A stretch of DNA of 64,000 bases from Shewanella psychromarinicola (lineage in GTDB: Bacteria > Pseudomonadota > Gammaproteobacteria > Enterobacterales > Shewanellaceae): positions 4,464,001-4,528,000 of the forward strand of contig NZ_CP034073.1 in assembly GCF_003855155.1 (NCBI RefSeq), given 5' to 3'. Of this stretch, positions 50,109-59,979 are shown piece by piece (within the stretch, counting starts at the first letter, position 1; every line of letters starts with the position of its first letter). The position numbers and the translations under genes were made by a program. The notes beneath the pieces were generated by a model, which was not told where the DNA came from, made no database searches, and was given only the letters and a program-made list of their open reading frames with translations.

Positions 50109-51008
50109 TTATTTTTTCTTTGAAAATTGTTCAAAAATACTCGAAAAATCGCGACGACCATGGCCTTGACGAGCATGATTAACATATAAGCTACGAGCCA
50201 GAGAACTCATTGGTGTGCTTGAATTAGAGGCGACTGCCGCTTCTTGCGACAAGCCTAAATCTTTGACCATCAAGTCAACCATAAAGCCACCTTGATAATC
50301 GTTAGACGACGGTACGTTTTCCATCACATCAGGGCATGGATTATACTTTTCTAAGGTCCAGTTACCGCCACTGCTGACTTTCATGATATCAGATAGCACT
50401 TTAGGATCTAAGCCATTATCCAAACCTAATTGTAATGACTCACTGGTACCGACCATTAACACAGACAACAGCATGTTATTACAAATTTTGGCAATTTGAC
50501 CTGCCCCTACCGCGCCAGCATGGAAAATATTGCCGCCCATAACCGTCAACACCGTTTGCGCTTGTTGATAAGCTTGGTCAGTCCCGCCACAGATAAAGGT
50601 TAAGGTGCCTGCTGCAGCGCCTGCCGTGCCGCCAGAGACTGGTGCATCCATAAACTCAATCCCTTTCTCGGCGGCTTTAGCACCCACTAAACGGGCACTA
50701 TCGGCATCGATGGTAGAGCAATCAATTAATAATGCCTGTTTTGACACCACCTCTAGTAGGCCTTTATTGTTGTCATCACCTAAATACAAACTGCGCACAT
50801 GCTTACCTGCAGGTAGCATGGTAATCACAAAATCGGCCGATGCCGCTGCACCACACGCCGTTTTGGCGCTTAATGCACCTTGTGCAGTTAAGGCTTCTAC
50901 TGCCGCCGGATTTAAGTCAAACACCTTAACGGTTAAGCCGGCTTTAACTAAGTTGGCCGCCATTGGGCCGCCCATGTTACCTAAACCAATAAATGCTACT
51001 GTTGCCAT
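50109..51008 (-). CDS. mmsB: 3-hydroxyisobutyrate dehydrogenase
   Basis: Oxidises 3-hydroxyisobutyrate to methylmalonate semialdehyde in valine breakdown. 299 aa from ATG 51008 (AAGGATG lies upstream, nine bases; an in-frame ATG three codons earlier overlaps that site). FIGLGNMGGPMA for NAD, FMDAPVSGGTAGAAAGTLT for substrate binding and KICNNMLL with the catalytic Lys (near 171). Substrate comes from the hydrolase encoded upstream and goes to MmsA. Confidence 0.95.
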   Translation of the reverse strand: MATVAFIGLGNMGGPMAANLVKAGLTVKVFDLNPAAVEALTAQGALSAKTACGAAASADFVITMLPAGKHVRSLYLGDDNNKGLLEVVSKQALLIDCSTIDADSARLVGAKAAEKGIEFMDAPVSGGTAGAAAGTLTFICGGTDQAYQQAQTVLTVMGGNIFHAGAVGAGQIAKICNNMLLSVLMVGTSESLQLGLDNGLDPKVLSDIMKVSSGGNWTLEKYNPCPDVMENVPSSNDYQGGFMVDLMVKDLGLSQEAAVASNSSTPMSSLARSLYVNHARQGHGRRDFSSIFEQFSKKK

Positions 51009-51022
51009 ATTGCTCATCCTTT

Positions 51023-52141
51023 TTAATTAAAGCTTGCTAATGGGTGTTTATCTGCAGCCCAAGGCGATGCAACTAACTGGGCAATCTTGTTTGCTTCCAC
51101 AGCCTCTACATCAGTAAACAACCATTGTGGGCTTCGGTCTTTATCTATCAATAATGCTCGAATGCCTTCGCAAAAATCACCCATGGAGCAACAATTAACG
51201 CTCACGCCTAACTCCCATTTAAAGCATTCTGCCAAGCTAAGATCGGTACCCAATGCTGCCTGAGCAAAAATTAAATGCCAACTAATCGGGCTGCCAGCTA
51301 ATGCGGTTTTTTGTGCTCGTTTAAGCCAATCAAGTTCAGTATTTAGGGTTGATAATTGGTGATGTACATCAAGAATGTCACCGGCCATTAATAAATCGAT
51401 TTGGCTTTGAAATTGTTGCAAAGCACTGGTTGGCAGCGATGCTAAATGCGGCTGAGTCATGCCAGTGAGCAAGTCACTCAATAAGTGATGATTCTGCTCA
51501 CTATCTTGACTCCAAGCCAGTTCAGCCATGGCATCGAAAAATGGCTCTTTTTCATCGCTATTAAGATAATGATTACCCAAGCCAACATACAGCGCATCTG
51601 CTGCCCCCATGTTGTAAGCCGTTAAGCCCAAAAACAGCCCAGTTTTACCCGGCATACGATTTAAAAAGTAGCTAGCGCCTACATCAGGGTATAGCCCAAT
51701 GGTGACTTCTGGCATCGCAATACGGCTGCGTTCAGTGACAACTCGATGACTTCCACCCGCCATTAATCCTAACCCGCCGCCCATCACAATACCGTCGCCC
51801 CACACCAATACGGGTTTACCGAATTGATGCAGTAAATAATCAAGCTGATATTCTTGGGTAAAAAAATCACCGGCTTCTGCGGTCAAGTTATTCGGGTTTG
51901 CCACTGCAGCATGATAAATCGCTCGCACATCCCCCCCCGCGCAGAAGGCTTTGTCGCCTGCACCATCCATTACCACACAAGCAATACTATCGTCCTGCTG
52001 CCACTGAGTTAGCTGCGCTTGCATGGCTTGCAACATGTCGAGATTCAATGCATTAAGCGCTTTTTCGATATTGAGCGTGACCACACCAATTGATTGGCCT
52101 GATAGCGTCCCTAATGTTTGAAATATTACATCTTGAGTCAT
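51023..52141 (-). CDS. 3-hydroxyisobutyryl-CoA hydrolase
   Basis: Releases free 3-hydroxyisobutyrate from its CoA ester. 372 aa from the ATG at 52141, which overlaps the enoyl-CoA hydratase stop (TAATG); GGAAG lies upstream. Crotonase fold with oxyanion sequence KAFCAGGDVRAIY, MGGGLGLMAGG, and the HIBCH-type ...MPEVTIGLYPDVGASYFLNRMPG. The length (longer than hydratases at about 260) supports HIBYL-CoA hydrolase. In S. oneidensis I recall the same gene order. Confidence 0.93.
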   Translation of the reverse strand: MTQDVIFQTLGTLSGQSIGVVTLNIEKALNALNLDMLQAMQAQLTQWQQDDSIACVVMDGAGDKAFCAGGDVRAIYHAAVANPNNLTAEAGDFFTQEYQLDYLLHQFGKPVLVWGDGIVMGGGLGLMAGGSHRVVTERSRIAMPEVTIGLYPDVGASYFLNRMPGKTGLFLGLTAYNMGAADALYVGLGNHYLNSDEKEPFFDAMAELAWSQDSEQNHHLLSDLLTGMTQPHLASLPTSALQQFQSQIDLLMAGDILDVHHQLSTLNTELDWLKRAQKTALAGSPISWHLIFAQAALGTDLSLAECFKWELGVSVNCCSMGDFCEGIRALLIDKDRSPQWLFTDVEAVEANKIAQLVASPWAADKHPLASFN

Positions 52142-52924
52142 TAGCCGTTCTTCCATTTTGGGGTGCGTTTTTGAAAAAAGGCATTCACACCTTCAGTTTG
52201 ATCTTCAGTATCAAATAAACCAATAAACCGCTCACGCTCAAGCGGCAGCGCTTGTGTACGCGCCATTGTGCGCCCAGCTTGAATAAGAGGTTTACATACG
52301 TTAACACTGCAAGGTGACTGTCTAGCTACTTTAGCTGCCAGAGCAACAGCGGCATTCAATGCTTGACCTTTTTCGACCATTTCTTCAACTAAACCGATTT
52401 TCTCTGCTTTAGTGGCATCAATAAGTTCACCACACAAAATCATCCGCTTAGCCCAACCTTCGCCAACTAATGCGGTTAAGTTTTGGGTTCCACCGGCGCA
52501 AGGCGATAATCCTACTGATGCTTCAGGCAATGCCATTTTCGCTTGCGCTTCAGCGATACGTAAGTCGCAAGCTAACGCCACTTCTAATCCACCGCTAATG
52601 GCAAAACCATTAATGGCAGCAATCGACACACCGCGAAACGCACTTAAGGCTTCAAACGCTTCACCAAAATGTTCCGCCATGGAAGCTGCATTGACTTTAT
52701 CGCCGTCGGCAAACAAATTTAAATCTGCACCTGCTGAAAAAAAATTTATCCCCTTGACCTGTGATCACCAAAGCATAAATAGTTTTGTTTTAGTTTAGCT
52801 TAAGCACTGTGTGTTTCAGCGCTTGTAAACTGTCAGCGGTCCAAGTATTGGCTGGCGGATTATTCAGGGTCAAAATAGCCGTGTGGCCTATAATATGTTC
52901 AAGAATATCGGGTTGTGTAGTCAT
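52141..52924 (-). pseudogene. enoyl-CoA hydratase, disrupted by a stop and a frameshift
   Basis: Should hydrate methacrylyl-CoA in valine breakdown. From ATG 52924 it reads MTTQPDILEHIIGHTAILTL as expected, to a TAA at codon 45 (52792-52790). The same frame continues NKTIYALVITGQGDK, then an 8-T run on the minus strand (52744-52737), one base too many, shifts it out of frame. The next frame resumes SAGADLNLFADGDKV and continues intact (ISGGLEVALACD, SVGLSPCAGGTQN) to 52141. Without both lesions the product would be about 260 aa, the usual size. The open part from 52716 lacks the first oxyanion-hole segment. Confidence 0.9.
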
Positions 52925-52998
52925 AACCTTATGTCCTTATGCTAGAAAATCAGTTGTGGATCATTCAGTTGTAGAATAGTCAGTAGTGAACCTGTTTG

Positions 52999-54156
52999 TT
53001 ACAGGATAGGATGAGCATCGCTGGCTAACAAACGACGGGCAATAATTAAGCGCATTATCTCATTGGTGCCCTCTAAAATTTGGTGCACGCGTACATCGCG
53101 GAAATGACGTTCTAATGGATATTCGCGGATGTAACCGTAACCACCATGAATTTGCAACGCACTGTCACATACTTGAAAACCGACATCGGTGGCAAAGCGT
53201 TTTGCCATGGCACAATAGGCGCTGGCTTCAGGGTCTTGGGTATCTAATTTAAATGCCGCTAAACGCACCATTTGACGCGCAGCAACCAGTTCAGTCGCCA
53301 TATCTGCAAGTTTAAACTGCAATGCTTGAAAAGCCGCTAATGGCTTACCAAACTGTTTACGCTCATTCATGTATTGGGTGGCGTGGGTTAATGCCGCTTG
53401 AGCGGTACCAATTGAACAGGTGGCAATGTTAATCCGTCCGCCGTCTAAGCCTTTCATCGCAAACGTAAAGCCTTGGCCTTCTTCACCGAGTAAATTGGCC
53501 GCTGGCACACGTACGTTTTCAAAACTTATCATTTTTGTTGGCTGAGCGTTCCAGCCCATTTTATCTTCTGCTTTACCATAGGTTACTCCAGCGGCATCAG
53601 CTGGTACCGCAATGGCTGAAATGCCTTTAGGGCCTGGCTCACCAGTGCGGCACATCACCACCAAAAGCTCGGTTTCTCCGGCGCCTGAAATAAACATTTT
53701 CGATCCTGTGATCAGGTAATCATCACCGTCACGCACGGCTTTAGTTTGCAGTGATGCAGCATCACTGCCAGCGCCAGACTCAGTTAAACAGTATGAAGCC
53801 AATAATTGTCCGGTAGTTAAGCCTTCAGACCACTGTTGACGTAGGGTTTCAGTGCCCCAAGTAGTGACCATCCAAGTGGCCATATTATGAATGGTTAACA
53901 TCGCCGTAGTGGTGGTACAGCCATGGGCTAATTCTTCAAAAATAATCGAGGCGTCTAAGCGAGATAAGCCCATGCCACCTTCAGATTCAGGCGAATACAA
54001 TGAACAAAACCCTAGCTCGCCGGCTTTTTGAATCACGTCTTTAGGAAAATGATGCTCTTCGTCCCACTTGGCGGCGAATGGCGCGAGTTGTTCTGCGGCA
54101 AATTGACGGGCTAAATCAGCAAACTGACGCTGATCTTCATTTAAATTAAAATCCAT
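52999..54156 (-). CDS. isobutyryl-CoA / short-branched acyl-CoA dehydrogenase
   Basis: FAD enzyme making methacrylyl-CoA from isobutyryl-CoA. 385 aa, typical acyl-CoA dehydrogenase: YCLTESGAGSDAASLQT (FAD/substrate, near 122), MFISGAGE, RKQFGKPLAAFQALQFKLAD, and IHGGYGYIREYPLERHFRD, then LEGTNEIMR with the catalytic Glu near 363. Position between mmsA and the hydratase supports isobutyryl-CoA as substrate (ACAD8-like). 75 bases before the hydratase. Confidence 0.92.
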   Translation of the reverse strand: MDFNLNEDQRQFADLARQFAAEQLAPFAAKWDEEHHFPKDVIQKAGELGFCSLYSPESEGGMGLSRLDASIIFEELAHGCTTTTAMLTIHNMATWMVTTWGTETLRQQWSEGLTTGQLLASYCLTESGAGSDAASLQTKAVRDGDDYLITGSKMFISGAGETELLVVMCRTGEPGPKGISAIAVPADAAGVTYGKAEDKMGWNAQPTKMISFENVRVPAANLLGEEGQGFTFAMKGLDGGRINIATCSIGTAQAALTHATQYMNERKQFGKPLAAFQALQFKLADMATELVAARQMVRLAAFKLDTQDPEASAYCAMAKRFATDVGFQVCDSALQIHGGYGYIREYPLERHFRDVRVHQILEGTNEIMRLIIARRLLASDAHPIL

Positions 54157-54367
54157 GCTGGACTCCTGTTATTGTCTTGGATGACTCTTGGGTCATTTGA
54201 TCTTTTGCCCGCCTGCAGCTTAAGCTGCTTAACCATTATAGTGTCTGGTCTTGCTACACCATCATAAAATGGCGCGAGTCAACATTGTCTTGTTGTGTTG
54301 GCAGATAAATGTTGCCGCGATAAATCAATAAACTATCGCGACAAATGGATACTAACCCCAGTGGAGC

Positions 54368-55861
54368 TTATTTGAGATCAATGCTCATGTTAGGGCCGCT
54401 AACGGCTTCTGCATCAAACCAGCGCGAGGTAATGGTTTTAGTTTCGGTGCAAAAACGCACAGCTTGTTTGCCATAAGCGTGTTGATCACCATAGAAACTG
54501 CCTTTCCAACCGGTAAATGAAAAGAAGGGTAATGGCACTGGAATTGGCACGTTAATGCCCACTTGGCCAACTTCAATTTCGTGTTGATATTTACGGGCCG
54601 CGCCGCCCGAGGCGGTAAAGATTGAGGTACCATTGCCATAAGGGCTATTGTTCACCAGCTCGATAGCATCGTCTAAATTTTCGGCTTCCATACAACACAG
54701 GACGGGGCCAAATATTTCTTCTTTGTAAATGCTCATGTCGGTGGTGACATTGGTAAACATGGTTGGGCCAACCCAGTTACCTGACTCATACCCTGCAACC
54801 GTAAAGTCACTACCATCGAGTAAACATTCAGCGCCTTCGGCTTTACCTTGGGCAATTAATTTCAGCACCCGTACTTTAGCTGCTGGGCTAATGACAGGGC
54901 CATAGGCTGCGTCTTTGTCATCCCATAAACCCGGACGGACCTTGGCTAACGCTTGTTTTAATTCTGGGATCCACTCTTTGGCTTTACCGACAAAAATCGC
55001 TACTGAAATCGCCATACAACGCTGACCAGCTGCGCCAACAGAGGCGCCAACCATGTTATTGATCACTTGCTGCTTGTTCGCATCAGGCATGATCACGCAG
55101 TGGTTTTTAGCCCCCGCGAAGGCTTGCACGCGTTTTAGGTTGTCAGTACCGGTTTTATAAATATATTGGCCAACCCCCACTGAGCCCACAAACGAAATCG
55201 CTTTAATGACTGGGTCTCTTAGCAAAATGTCGACTGCTGTCTTGTCGCCATGGATAAGTTGTAATACGCCTTTTGGCGCACCAGCTTCAACAAACAATTC
55301 CACTAAACGTTGTGGCGTCATAGGATCTTGTTCAGATGGTTTTAAAATAAAGGTATTACCACAAGCAATCGATAACGGGAACATCCATAACGGGATCATT
55401 GCGGGAAAGTTAAACGGGGTAATACCGGCGCATACACCCAAGGGTTGAGTGTAGCTATAGGTATCGATATTACGGGCGACGTTTTCAACGGTTTCGCCCA
55501 TCATTAATGTTGCAACACCACAAGCATGTTCGGCCACTTCAATACCGCGCCATACATCACCTTTAGCATCTTCAAAGGTTTTACCTGTCTCTTGAGCCAA
55601 AATCGTCGCCAATTCGTCGTGATGTTCTTTAAGTAAATGTTGGTAACGCAACATGACCCGCGCACGTTCAGACACGGGGACTTCTTTCCAGGTTTTAAAC
55701 GCTTCTTTGGCACTGTGAATGGCCTGCTCTACTTCGGCAGTAGTAGCGCAGTTAATTTTTGCGATAACCGTATTGTTGGCTGGGTTGGTGACGTCAATAT
55801 TGCGATCGCCGCAACCATGAGTGAATTCGCCATCAATATAATGCTTAACTTGTGTGATCAT
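54368..55861 (-). CDS. mmsA: methylmalonate-semialdehyde dehydrogenase (CoA-acylating)
   Basis: Converts methylmalonate semialdehyde to propionyl-CoA, the last valine step. 497 aa. [20 protein letters not shown] (near 137), [30 protein letters not shown] and the catalytic Cys in [15 protein letters not shown] (near 284), the MmsA-specific form. [19 protein letters not shown] near the end. A 211-base gap to the acyl-CoA dehydrogenase holds no gene. Confidence 0.96.
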   Translation of the reverse strand: MITQVKHYIDGEFTHGCGDRNIDVTNPANNTVIAKINCATTAEVEQAIHSAKEAFKTWKEVPVSERARVMLRYQHLLKEHHDELATILAQETGKTFEDAKGDVWRGIEVAEHACGVATLMMGETVENVARNIDTYSYTQPLGVCAGITPFNFPAMIPLWMFPLSIACGNTFILKPSEQDPMTPQRLVELFVEAGAPKGVLQLIHGDKTAVDILLRDPVIKAISFVGSVGVGQYIYKTGTDNLKRVQAFAGAKNHCVIMPDANKQQVINNMVGASVGAAGQRCMAISVAIFVGKAKEWIPELKQALAKVRPGLWDDKDAAYGPVISPAAKVRVLKLIAQGKAEGAECLLDGSDFTVAGYESGNWVGPTMFTNVTTDMSIYKEEIFGPVLCCMEAENLDDAIELVNNSPYGNGTSIFTASGGAARKYQHEIEVGQVGINVPIPVPLPFFSFTGWKGSFYGDQHAYGKQAVRFCTETKTITSRWFDAEAVSGPNMSIDLK

Positions 55862-56042
55862 GTTGCTTTCCTCGATCCTTGAATATCTTGTGAGTGAATA
55901 ACATCACTCGTATTGAGTTACTGCACAGGTAATGCGGATTATTATGGTTGTCAGTATCACATTTAATGTGGCTGCGTTTGCTTCTACCTGTGCGGTAGTG
56001 TTGTTGAACTAATGCCTTGTTGAGCTTAGCTAATGTTGATTT

Positions 56043-57233
56043 TTACACTTCTATAGCCATGGCGGTGGCTTCACCGCCACCAATGCATAACGATGCCACA
56101 CCACGTTTTAAGCCACGAGCTTTTAAGGCATAAATCAGTGTGACTAATAAACGCGCACCAGAACAACCAATAGGATGGCCTAACGCACAGGCACCGCCAT
56201 TAACGTTGACTTTGTTGGCATCTAAGCCTAGTTCTGAAATCGCTAACATGCTCACCATGGCAAAAGCTTCGTTGATTTCATATAAATCGACATCGCCTTT
56301 ATTCCACTGCACTTTTTCGAACAATTTTTGCATCGCGCCTACAGGTGCGGTGGTAAACATTGATGGTTCTTGTGAATGAGTGGTGTGGCCTTTGATGGTG
56401 GCTAATACGTTTAAGCCAAGTTGTTGTGCTTTGTCTCGGGTCATCAACATTAATGCTGCTGCGCCATCTGATATTGAACTTGAATTGGCTGCGGTGATGG
56501 TGCCGTCTTTGGTAAAAGCGGCACGCAGTGTTGGGATTTTTTCTGGCCGCGCGTTACCGGGCTGCTCGTCAGTATCAACGGTGACATCGCCGCGGCGAGT
56601 GCTGATATGAACGGGTACCACTTCGTCTTTAAATGCGCCTGACTGAATCGCACGATTGGCTTTTTCTAGTGAAGCCAAGGCAAACGCGTCCATTTGTTGG
56701 CGAGTTAAGCCAAAGTCGTCGGCCGTTTTTTGCGCAAACGTGCCCATAGCGCCGCCAGTGTAAGCATCTTCAAGACCGTCTAAAAACATGTGGTCGATGA
56801 CTTTACCGTGGCCCATACGCATCCCACTGCGCGCTTTGTCGAGTAAGTATGGTGCCTGGCTCATGTTTTCCATGCCTCCCGCAATAACCACATTATTGCT
56901 ACCCGCTTTAATTAAATCGTGGGCTAACATGACCGCTTTCATGCCTGAACCACAGACTTTATTGACCGTAGTTGCGCCTACGCTAAAAGGTAAACCAGCC
57001 CCCAGAGTGGCTTGGCGAGCGGGCGCCTGTCCAAGACCTGCTGGTAATACACAACCCATTAATACTTCGTCGACGCTATTGTCACTCACACCCGTTTGGG
57101 CTAATAAGCCTTTAATCGCGGTAGCAGCTAATACCGGAGATGCCACTTCAGATAACGCCCCTTGAAACCCACCCATTGGTGTACGCTTCGCAGCAACAAT
57201 AACGATATCTTGACCTGTTTGCTCTGTACTCAT
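56043..57233 (-). CDS. acetyl-CoA C-acyltransferase (thiolase)
   Basis: 396 aa from ATG 57233, with TTGGAG six bases upstream. Biosynthetic-type thiolase fold: Cys94 in NKVCGSGMKAV, NEAFAMVSM with His-equivalent region, GGACALGHPIGCSGAR and the second Cys in CIGGGEATAM. First gene of the operon, it probably cleaves 2-methylacetoacetyl-CoA from isoleucine or acetoacetyl-CoA. Next gene mmsA is 181 bases downstream. Confidence 0.93.
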   Translation of the reverse strand: MSTEQTGQDIVIVAAKRTPMGGFQGALSEVASPVLAATAIKGLLAQTGVSDNSVDEVLMGCVLPAGLGQAPARQATLGAGLPFSVGATTVNKVCGSGMKAVMLAHDLIKAGSNNVVIAGGMENMSQAPYLLDKARSGMRMGHGKVIDHMFLDGLEDAYTGGAMGTFAQKTADDFGLTRQQMDAFALASLEKANRAIQSGAFKDEVVPVHISTRRGDVTVDTDEQPGNARPEKIPTLRAAFTKDGTITAANSSSISDGAAALMLMTRDKAQQLGLNVLATIKGHTTHSQEPSMFTTAPVGAMQKLFEKVQWNKGDVDLYEINEAFAMVSMLAISELGLDANKVNVNGGACALGHPIGCSGARLLVTLIYALKARGLKRGVASLCIGGGEATAMAIEV

Positions 57234-57293
57234 AACCACTCCAATTTACTGCGCGTAAAAATTAACATCAATAATATGAATATCACTCTGACG

Positions 57294-57309
57294 TTGACGC
57301 GAACGTAAA
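57294..57309 (-). promoter_or_regulatory. candidate LiuR-type operator
   Basis: The minus strand reads TTTACGTTCGCGTCAA, an imperfect palindrome resembling the TTTACGT-AA-ACGTCAA type site I recall for LiuR, the MerR-family regulator of branched-chain acyl-CoA genes (3 mismatches of 16). It is 61 bases before the thiolase ATG, a normal promoter position. The regulator gene is not in the window. Confidence 0.4.
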
Positions 57310-57589
57310 GCAAGTAAAAAATGGTCTAAACTGTGATGTTAATCTCACTGAGTTGTCATTGAAGATTTACACTTGATAAAAACAGATCGGAATTGATAAC
57401 TAATTAACTGTTTGTAATAGCGTTATTAGCTATAGGTGTTACTGAGGATAACTGAATTAAACTTTAGTCTATGAGGTATATCTATAAGGTAAGTCTACCG
57501 GAAGAAATGGAGCTCGGTAGGCTTTTAGTCATCGAACTTCAGCCAAAATCGACATTCACTCGAGTCACAATTATCTGAATGTCAGAGAA

Positions 57590-57623
57590 ACAAAAGGCTA
57601 CTACACGTTATCGCGTAATAGCC
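57590..57623 (-). terminator. probable intrinsic terminator of metA
   Basis: The minus strand gives a 13-bp stem, GGCTATTACGCG.../...CGTGTAGTAGCC with two G-U pairs and a small loop, then TTTTGTTT. It lies about 80 bases past the metA stop. Confidence 0.75.
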
Positions 57624-57702
57624 CCAATGTAAGTAACCCCATCTTCAAACCCGAGTTAAGGTTAAGTAAATTGGTTAGTTAGTTGATCAATATATCACTA
57701 GG

Positions 57703-58647
57703 TTATTTTTTATTTTCCCATGGCGTTTTGGCATTCATGTCTGATAAATCATAAGGCGTTAACTGATAAACGTAATAGTTAAGCCAATTACTGACTAATA
57801 AACTGCCATGGCTATGCCAACGGACAATAGGATCTTGATTGGGATCATCTTGACGGTAATAATTTTTGGGAATATCAGGGTTAAGTCCCTGGCCCACATC
57901 GCGGACATATTCTTCGTTTAACGTGTCTTTTTGATACTCAGGATGGCCCATAACAAACACATTATGGTTATCGCGACTGAGCACAATATAGGCCCCAGCT
58001 TCATCAGATTCTGCCAACACTTCTAAATCAGGATGTTGGCGAACTTGTTCGATGTCCATTTCAGCAAATCGTGAATGCGGCGCAAAAAATTCATCATCAA
58101 AACCACGTAATAATGGATGCGGGTCGCTGGTTCGGCGATGATTAAATACCCCTGTACGTTTGTTCGCTAATAACCGACGGTGCAAATCATATAGATGATA
58201 AAAACCAGCATGAGCAGCCCAACACAGAAATAATACTGATGTCACATGTTGTTGAGACCAATCAATAATCTCGCGAATATGGTCCCAATATTCAACATCT
58301 TTAAAATCAATTTGCCCTAGCGGCGCGCCCGTAATAATCAAGCCATCGTAATTGTTATGTCTGATGTCTTCAAAATCACGATAAAAAGTATTCATGTGGT
58401 CCACTGAAGTGTGCTTCGATTCTTTATCATGAATGCGTAATAAATCAACCCCAACCTGCAATGGTGTGTTACCCAGTAAACGTAATAGTTGGGTTTCTGT
58501 TTCGATTTTATTAGGCATTAAATTCAAGATTAATACCCGCATTGGACGAATGTCCTGATTGGCTGCACGGGTTTCTGACATCACAAAGATATTTTCTGAC
58601 TCTAAAATACTTGCCGCTGGCAGGTTATCTGGAATTCGAACCGGCAT
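57703..58647 (-). CDS. metA: homoserine O-succinyl/acetyltransferase
   Basis: First committed step of methionine synthesis. 314 aa, GATase-like fold. Active-site Cys142 in [10 protein letters not shown] (same number as E. coli), His/Glu in [11 protein letters not shown] (near 235-237) and ITPYD-type C terminus [10 protein letters not shown]. Acyl preference (succinyl or acetyl) is not certain from sequence alone. An array of MET-box-like octamers lies about 345 bases upstream. Monocistronic, minus strand. Confidence 0.95.
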   Translation of the reverse strand: MPVRIPDNLPAASILESENIFVMSETRAANQDIRPMRVLILNLMPNKIETETQLLRLLGNTPLQVGVDLLRIHDKESKHTSVDHMNTFYRDFEDIRHNNYDGLIITGAPLGQIDFKDVEYWDHIREIIDWSQQHVTSVLFLCWAAHAGFYHLYDLHRRLLANKRTGVFNHRRTSDPHPLLRGFDDEFFAPHSRFAEMDIEQVRQHPDLEVLAESDEAGAYIVLSRDNHNVFVMGHPEYQKDTLNEEYVRDVGQGLNPDIPKNYYRQDDPNQDPIVRWHSHGSLLVSNWLNYYVYQLTPYDLSDMNAKTPWENKK

Positions 58648-59080
58648 ACTTGTTACCTTTTGTGTGGATTAAACAAATTATCTTGCGTTTGTAACCATAA
58701 GCATCTTACTTAACAATGAGCTTGTCGTAACGATCATATCGTCGCTTAACCGACTTACATAGAATGTGCAGACATAATTAACGTATTTAACCCTGCATTT
58801 ATTACCGATTGAGATCACAAAACCGATATAAATTTTTGCCTAAAAAACCGCCCAAACATCTGCATTATCATCGTCACATTATGTTAAAAAAATAATGATC
58901 TACCTGTCTATAAGGCTTGTAGCATGCTCGACTACCCTATCATGGCCGTGAGTACCAAGCGCTCACGGTTAACAGCTTTTATCATACACAAGGATGTCTA
59001 GAAGTCTACACGTCTTAGTCGAAAAATTTTCCTGCTTGTTATCAATAACTGATATTCCTATTATAAGGCACCATATTACG
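58648..59080. other. 433-base region between metA and the divergent SDR gene
   Basis: No supported gene. Holds the tandem MET-box-like octamers at 58992-59015. The rest must contain the metA promoter, which I cannot place with confidence. Confidence 0.5.
58992..59015. promoter_or_regulatory. three tandem MET-box-like octamers (MetJ)
   Basis: GGATGTCT, AGAAGTCT and ACACGTCT lie head to tail, matching the MetJ consensus AGACGTCT at 6, 7 and 7 of 8 positions (20/24). MetJ binds adjacent octamers as stacked dimers. The site is about 66 bases before the SDR start and about 345 bases upstream of metA. Confidence 0.6.
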
Positions 59081-59848
59081 ATGATGTTTACTATGTTGAC
59101 AACGACGTCTACCGCGACAGCAATGATTATTGGTGCCAGTTCGCAATTAAGCCAAGCGCTTGCACGGCAGCTATCTGAACAAAACGTATCCCTAGTACTT
59201 TTTGTACCAGAAGCTGATCAGCTAACTGAATTTTGCCAAACCTTACCTGGGGAAGTGACTGTATACCCTTTAAGTATTGGCCAACCTGAACGGTTAATTG
59301 AGCAGCTCACCACGGCATGGGAGCAACACAATGGCGCTCATCTAGTGATAGTGAATACGGGTGTGAATCACTACGATGCCACGCTACCTTGGCCGATTGA
59401 ACAACATATTATTGATGTGAATGTCAGAGGATTTGCCGCCATCAGTAACTGTATTTTTAAATTAATGTGCCAACAAGGTTATGGTCAACTCGCCGCTATT
59501 AACTCTATTGCCGGCCAGCGCGGTGGACCAAATGTGGCTTACCATGCATCTAAAGCGTTTGCGGTTAATTATCTACAAGGTTTGTGCATGCATGCGCAAC
59601 GATTGAAATTGCCCATTACCATCAGCGATATTCAATTAGGGTTATTTGACAAGGCTATGTTACTCAACACTGCATTTTTATTGTCGCCGATAGACAAGGT
59701 TGCCAAACAAATATTAACCGCCCTTAAAAAAGGTAAACGGCGAGTATATGTCACTAAACGTTGGCGTGTTGTTGCGTGGATGAATCGATTATTACCTGAA
59801 TATATTTATAATACCCGTCATTGGAAACCGCGTAAAAAAACCAAGTAA
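59081..59848 (+). CDS. SDR family oxidoreductase
   Basis: 255 aa from the ATG at 59081; a longer in-frame reading from 58994 would cross the MET-box array and add no family sequence. AAGG lies 12 bases upstream. Short-chain dehydrogenase: AMIIGASSQLSQALA (near 15-29), IVNTGVNHYD for the NAG-like block (near 88), AAINSIAGQRGG with Ser and YHASKAFAV with YxxxK (near 154). C terminus basic. Substrate unknown. Ends just before a terminator. Confidence 0.85.
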   Translation: MMFTMLTTTSTATAMIIGASSQLSQALARQLSEQNVSLVLFVPEADQLTEFCQTLPGEVTVYPLSIGQPERLIEQLTTAWEQHNGAHLVIVNTGVNHYDATLPWPIEQHIIDVNVRGFAAISNCIFKLMCQQGYGQLAAINSIAGQRGGPNVAYHASKAFAVNYLQGLCMHAQRLKLPITISDIQLGLFDKAMLLNTAFLLSPIDKVAKQILTALKKGKRRVYVTKRWRVVAWMNRLLPEYIYNTRHWKPRKKTK

Positions 59849-59859
59849 TTCATACCAAT

Positions 59860-59891
59860 AAAAACAGGAACATATTAGTTCCTGTTTTTTT
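59860..59891 (+). terminator. intrinsic terminator after the SDR gene
   Basis: AAAACAGGAAC/GTTCCTGTTTT stem with 6-base loop and following T run. It lies 11 bases past the stop codon. Confidence 0.93.
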
Positions 59892-59979
59892 ATACTCTTA
59901 CTTTAGCTTCACTTAACTTACTTTAGCTACACTTATTTTGCTTTATTTTTGCTTATTCTTGCTTATTTATTACTGTCGC

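Larger units (their letters stand above)
57234..57702. other. 469-base gap: branched-chain operon promoter and metA terminator
   Basis: Contains the LiuR-like site at 57294-57309 and the metA terminator hairpin at 57590-57623 (both annotated separately). The remainder shows no gene. Confidence 0.6.

Noticed and set aside
52141..52716. The 191-codon open frame as a complete, shorter enoyl-CoA hydratase
   Set aside because: It lacks the first oxyanion-hole segment, begins at a TTG without ribosome site, and the missing N terminus is readable directly upstream in other frames.
52737..52744. Programmed frameshifting at the 8-T run
   Set aside because: A slip there could not bypass the separate in-frame TAA at 52790-52792, which lies upstream of the run.
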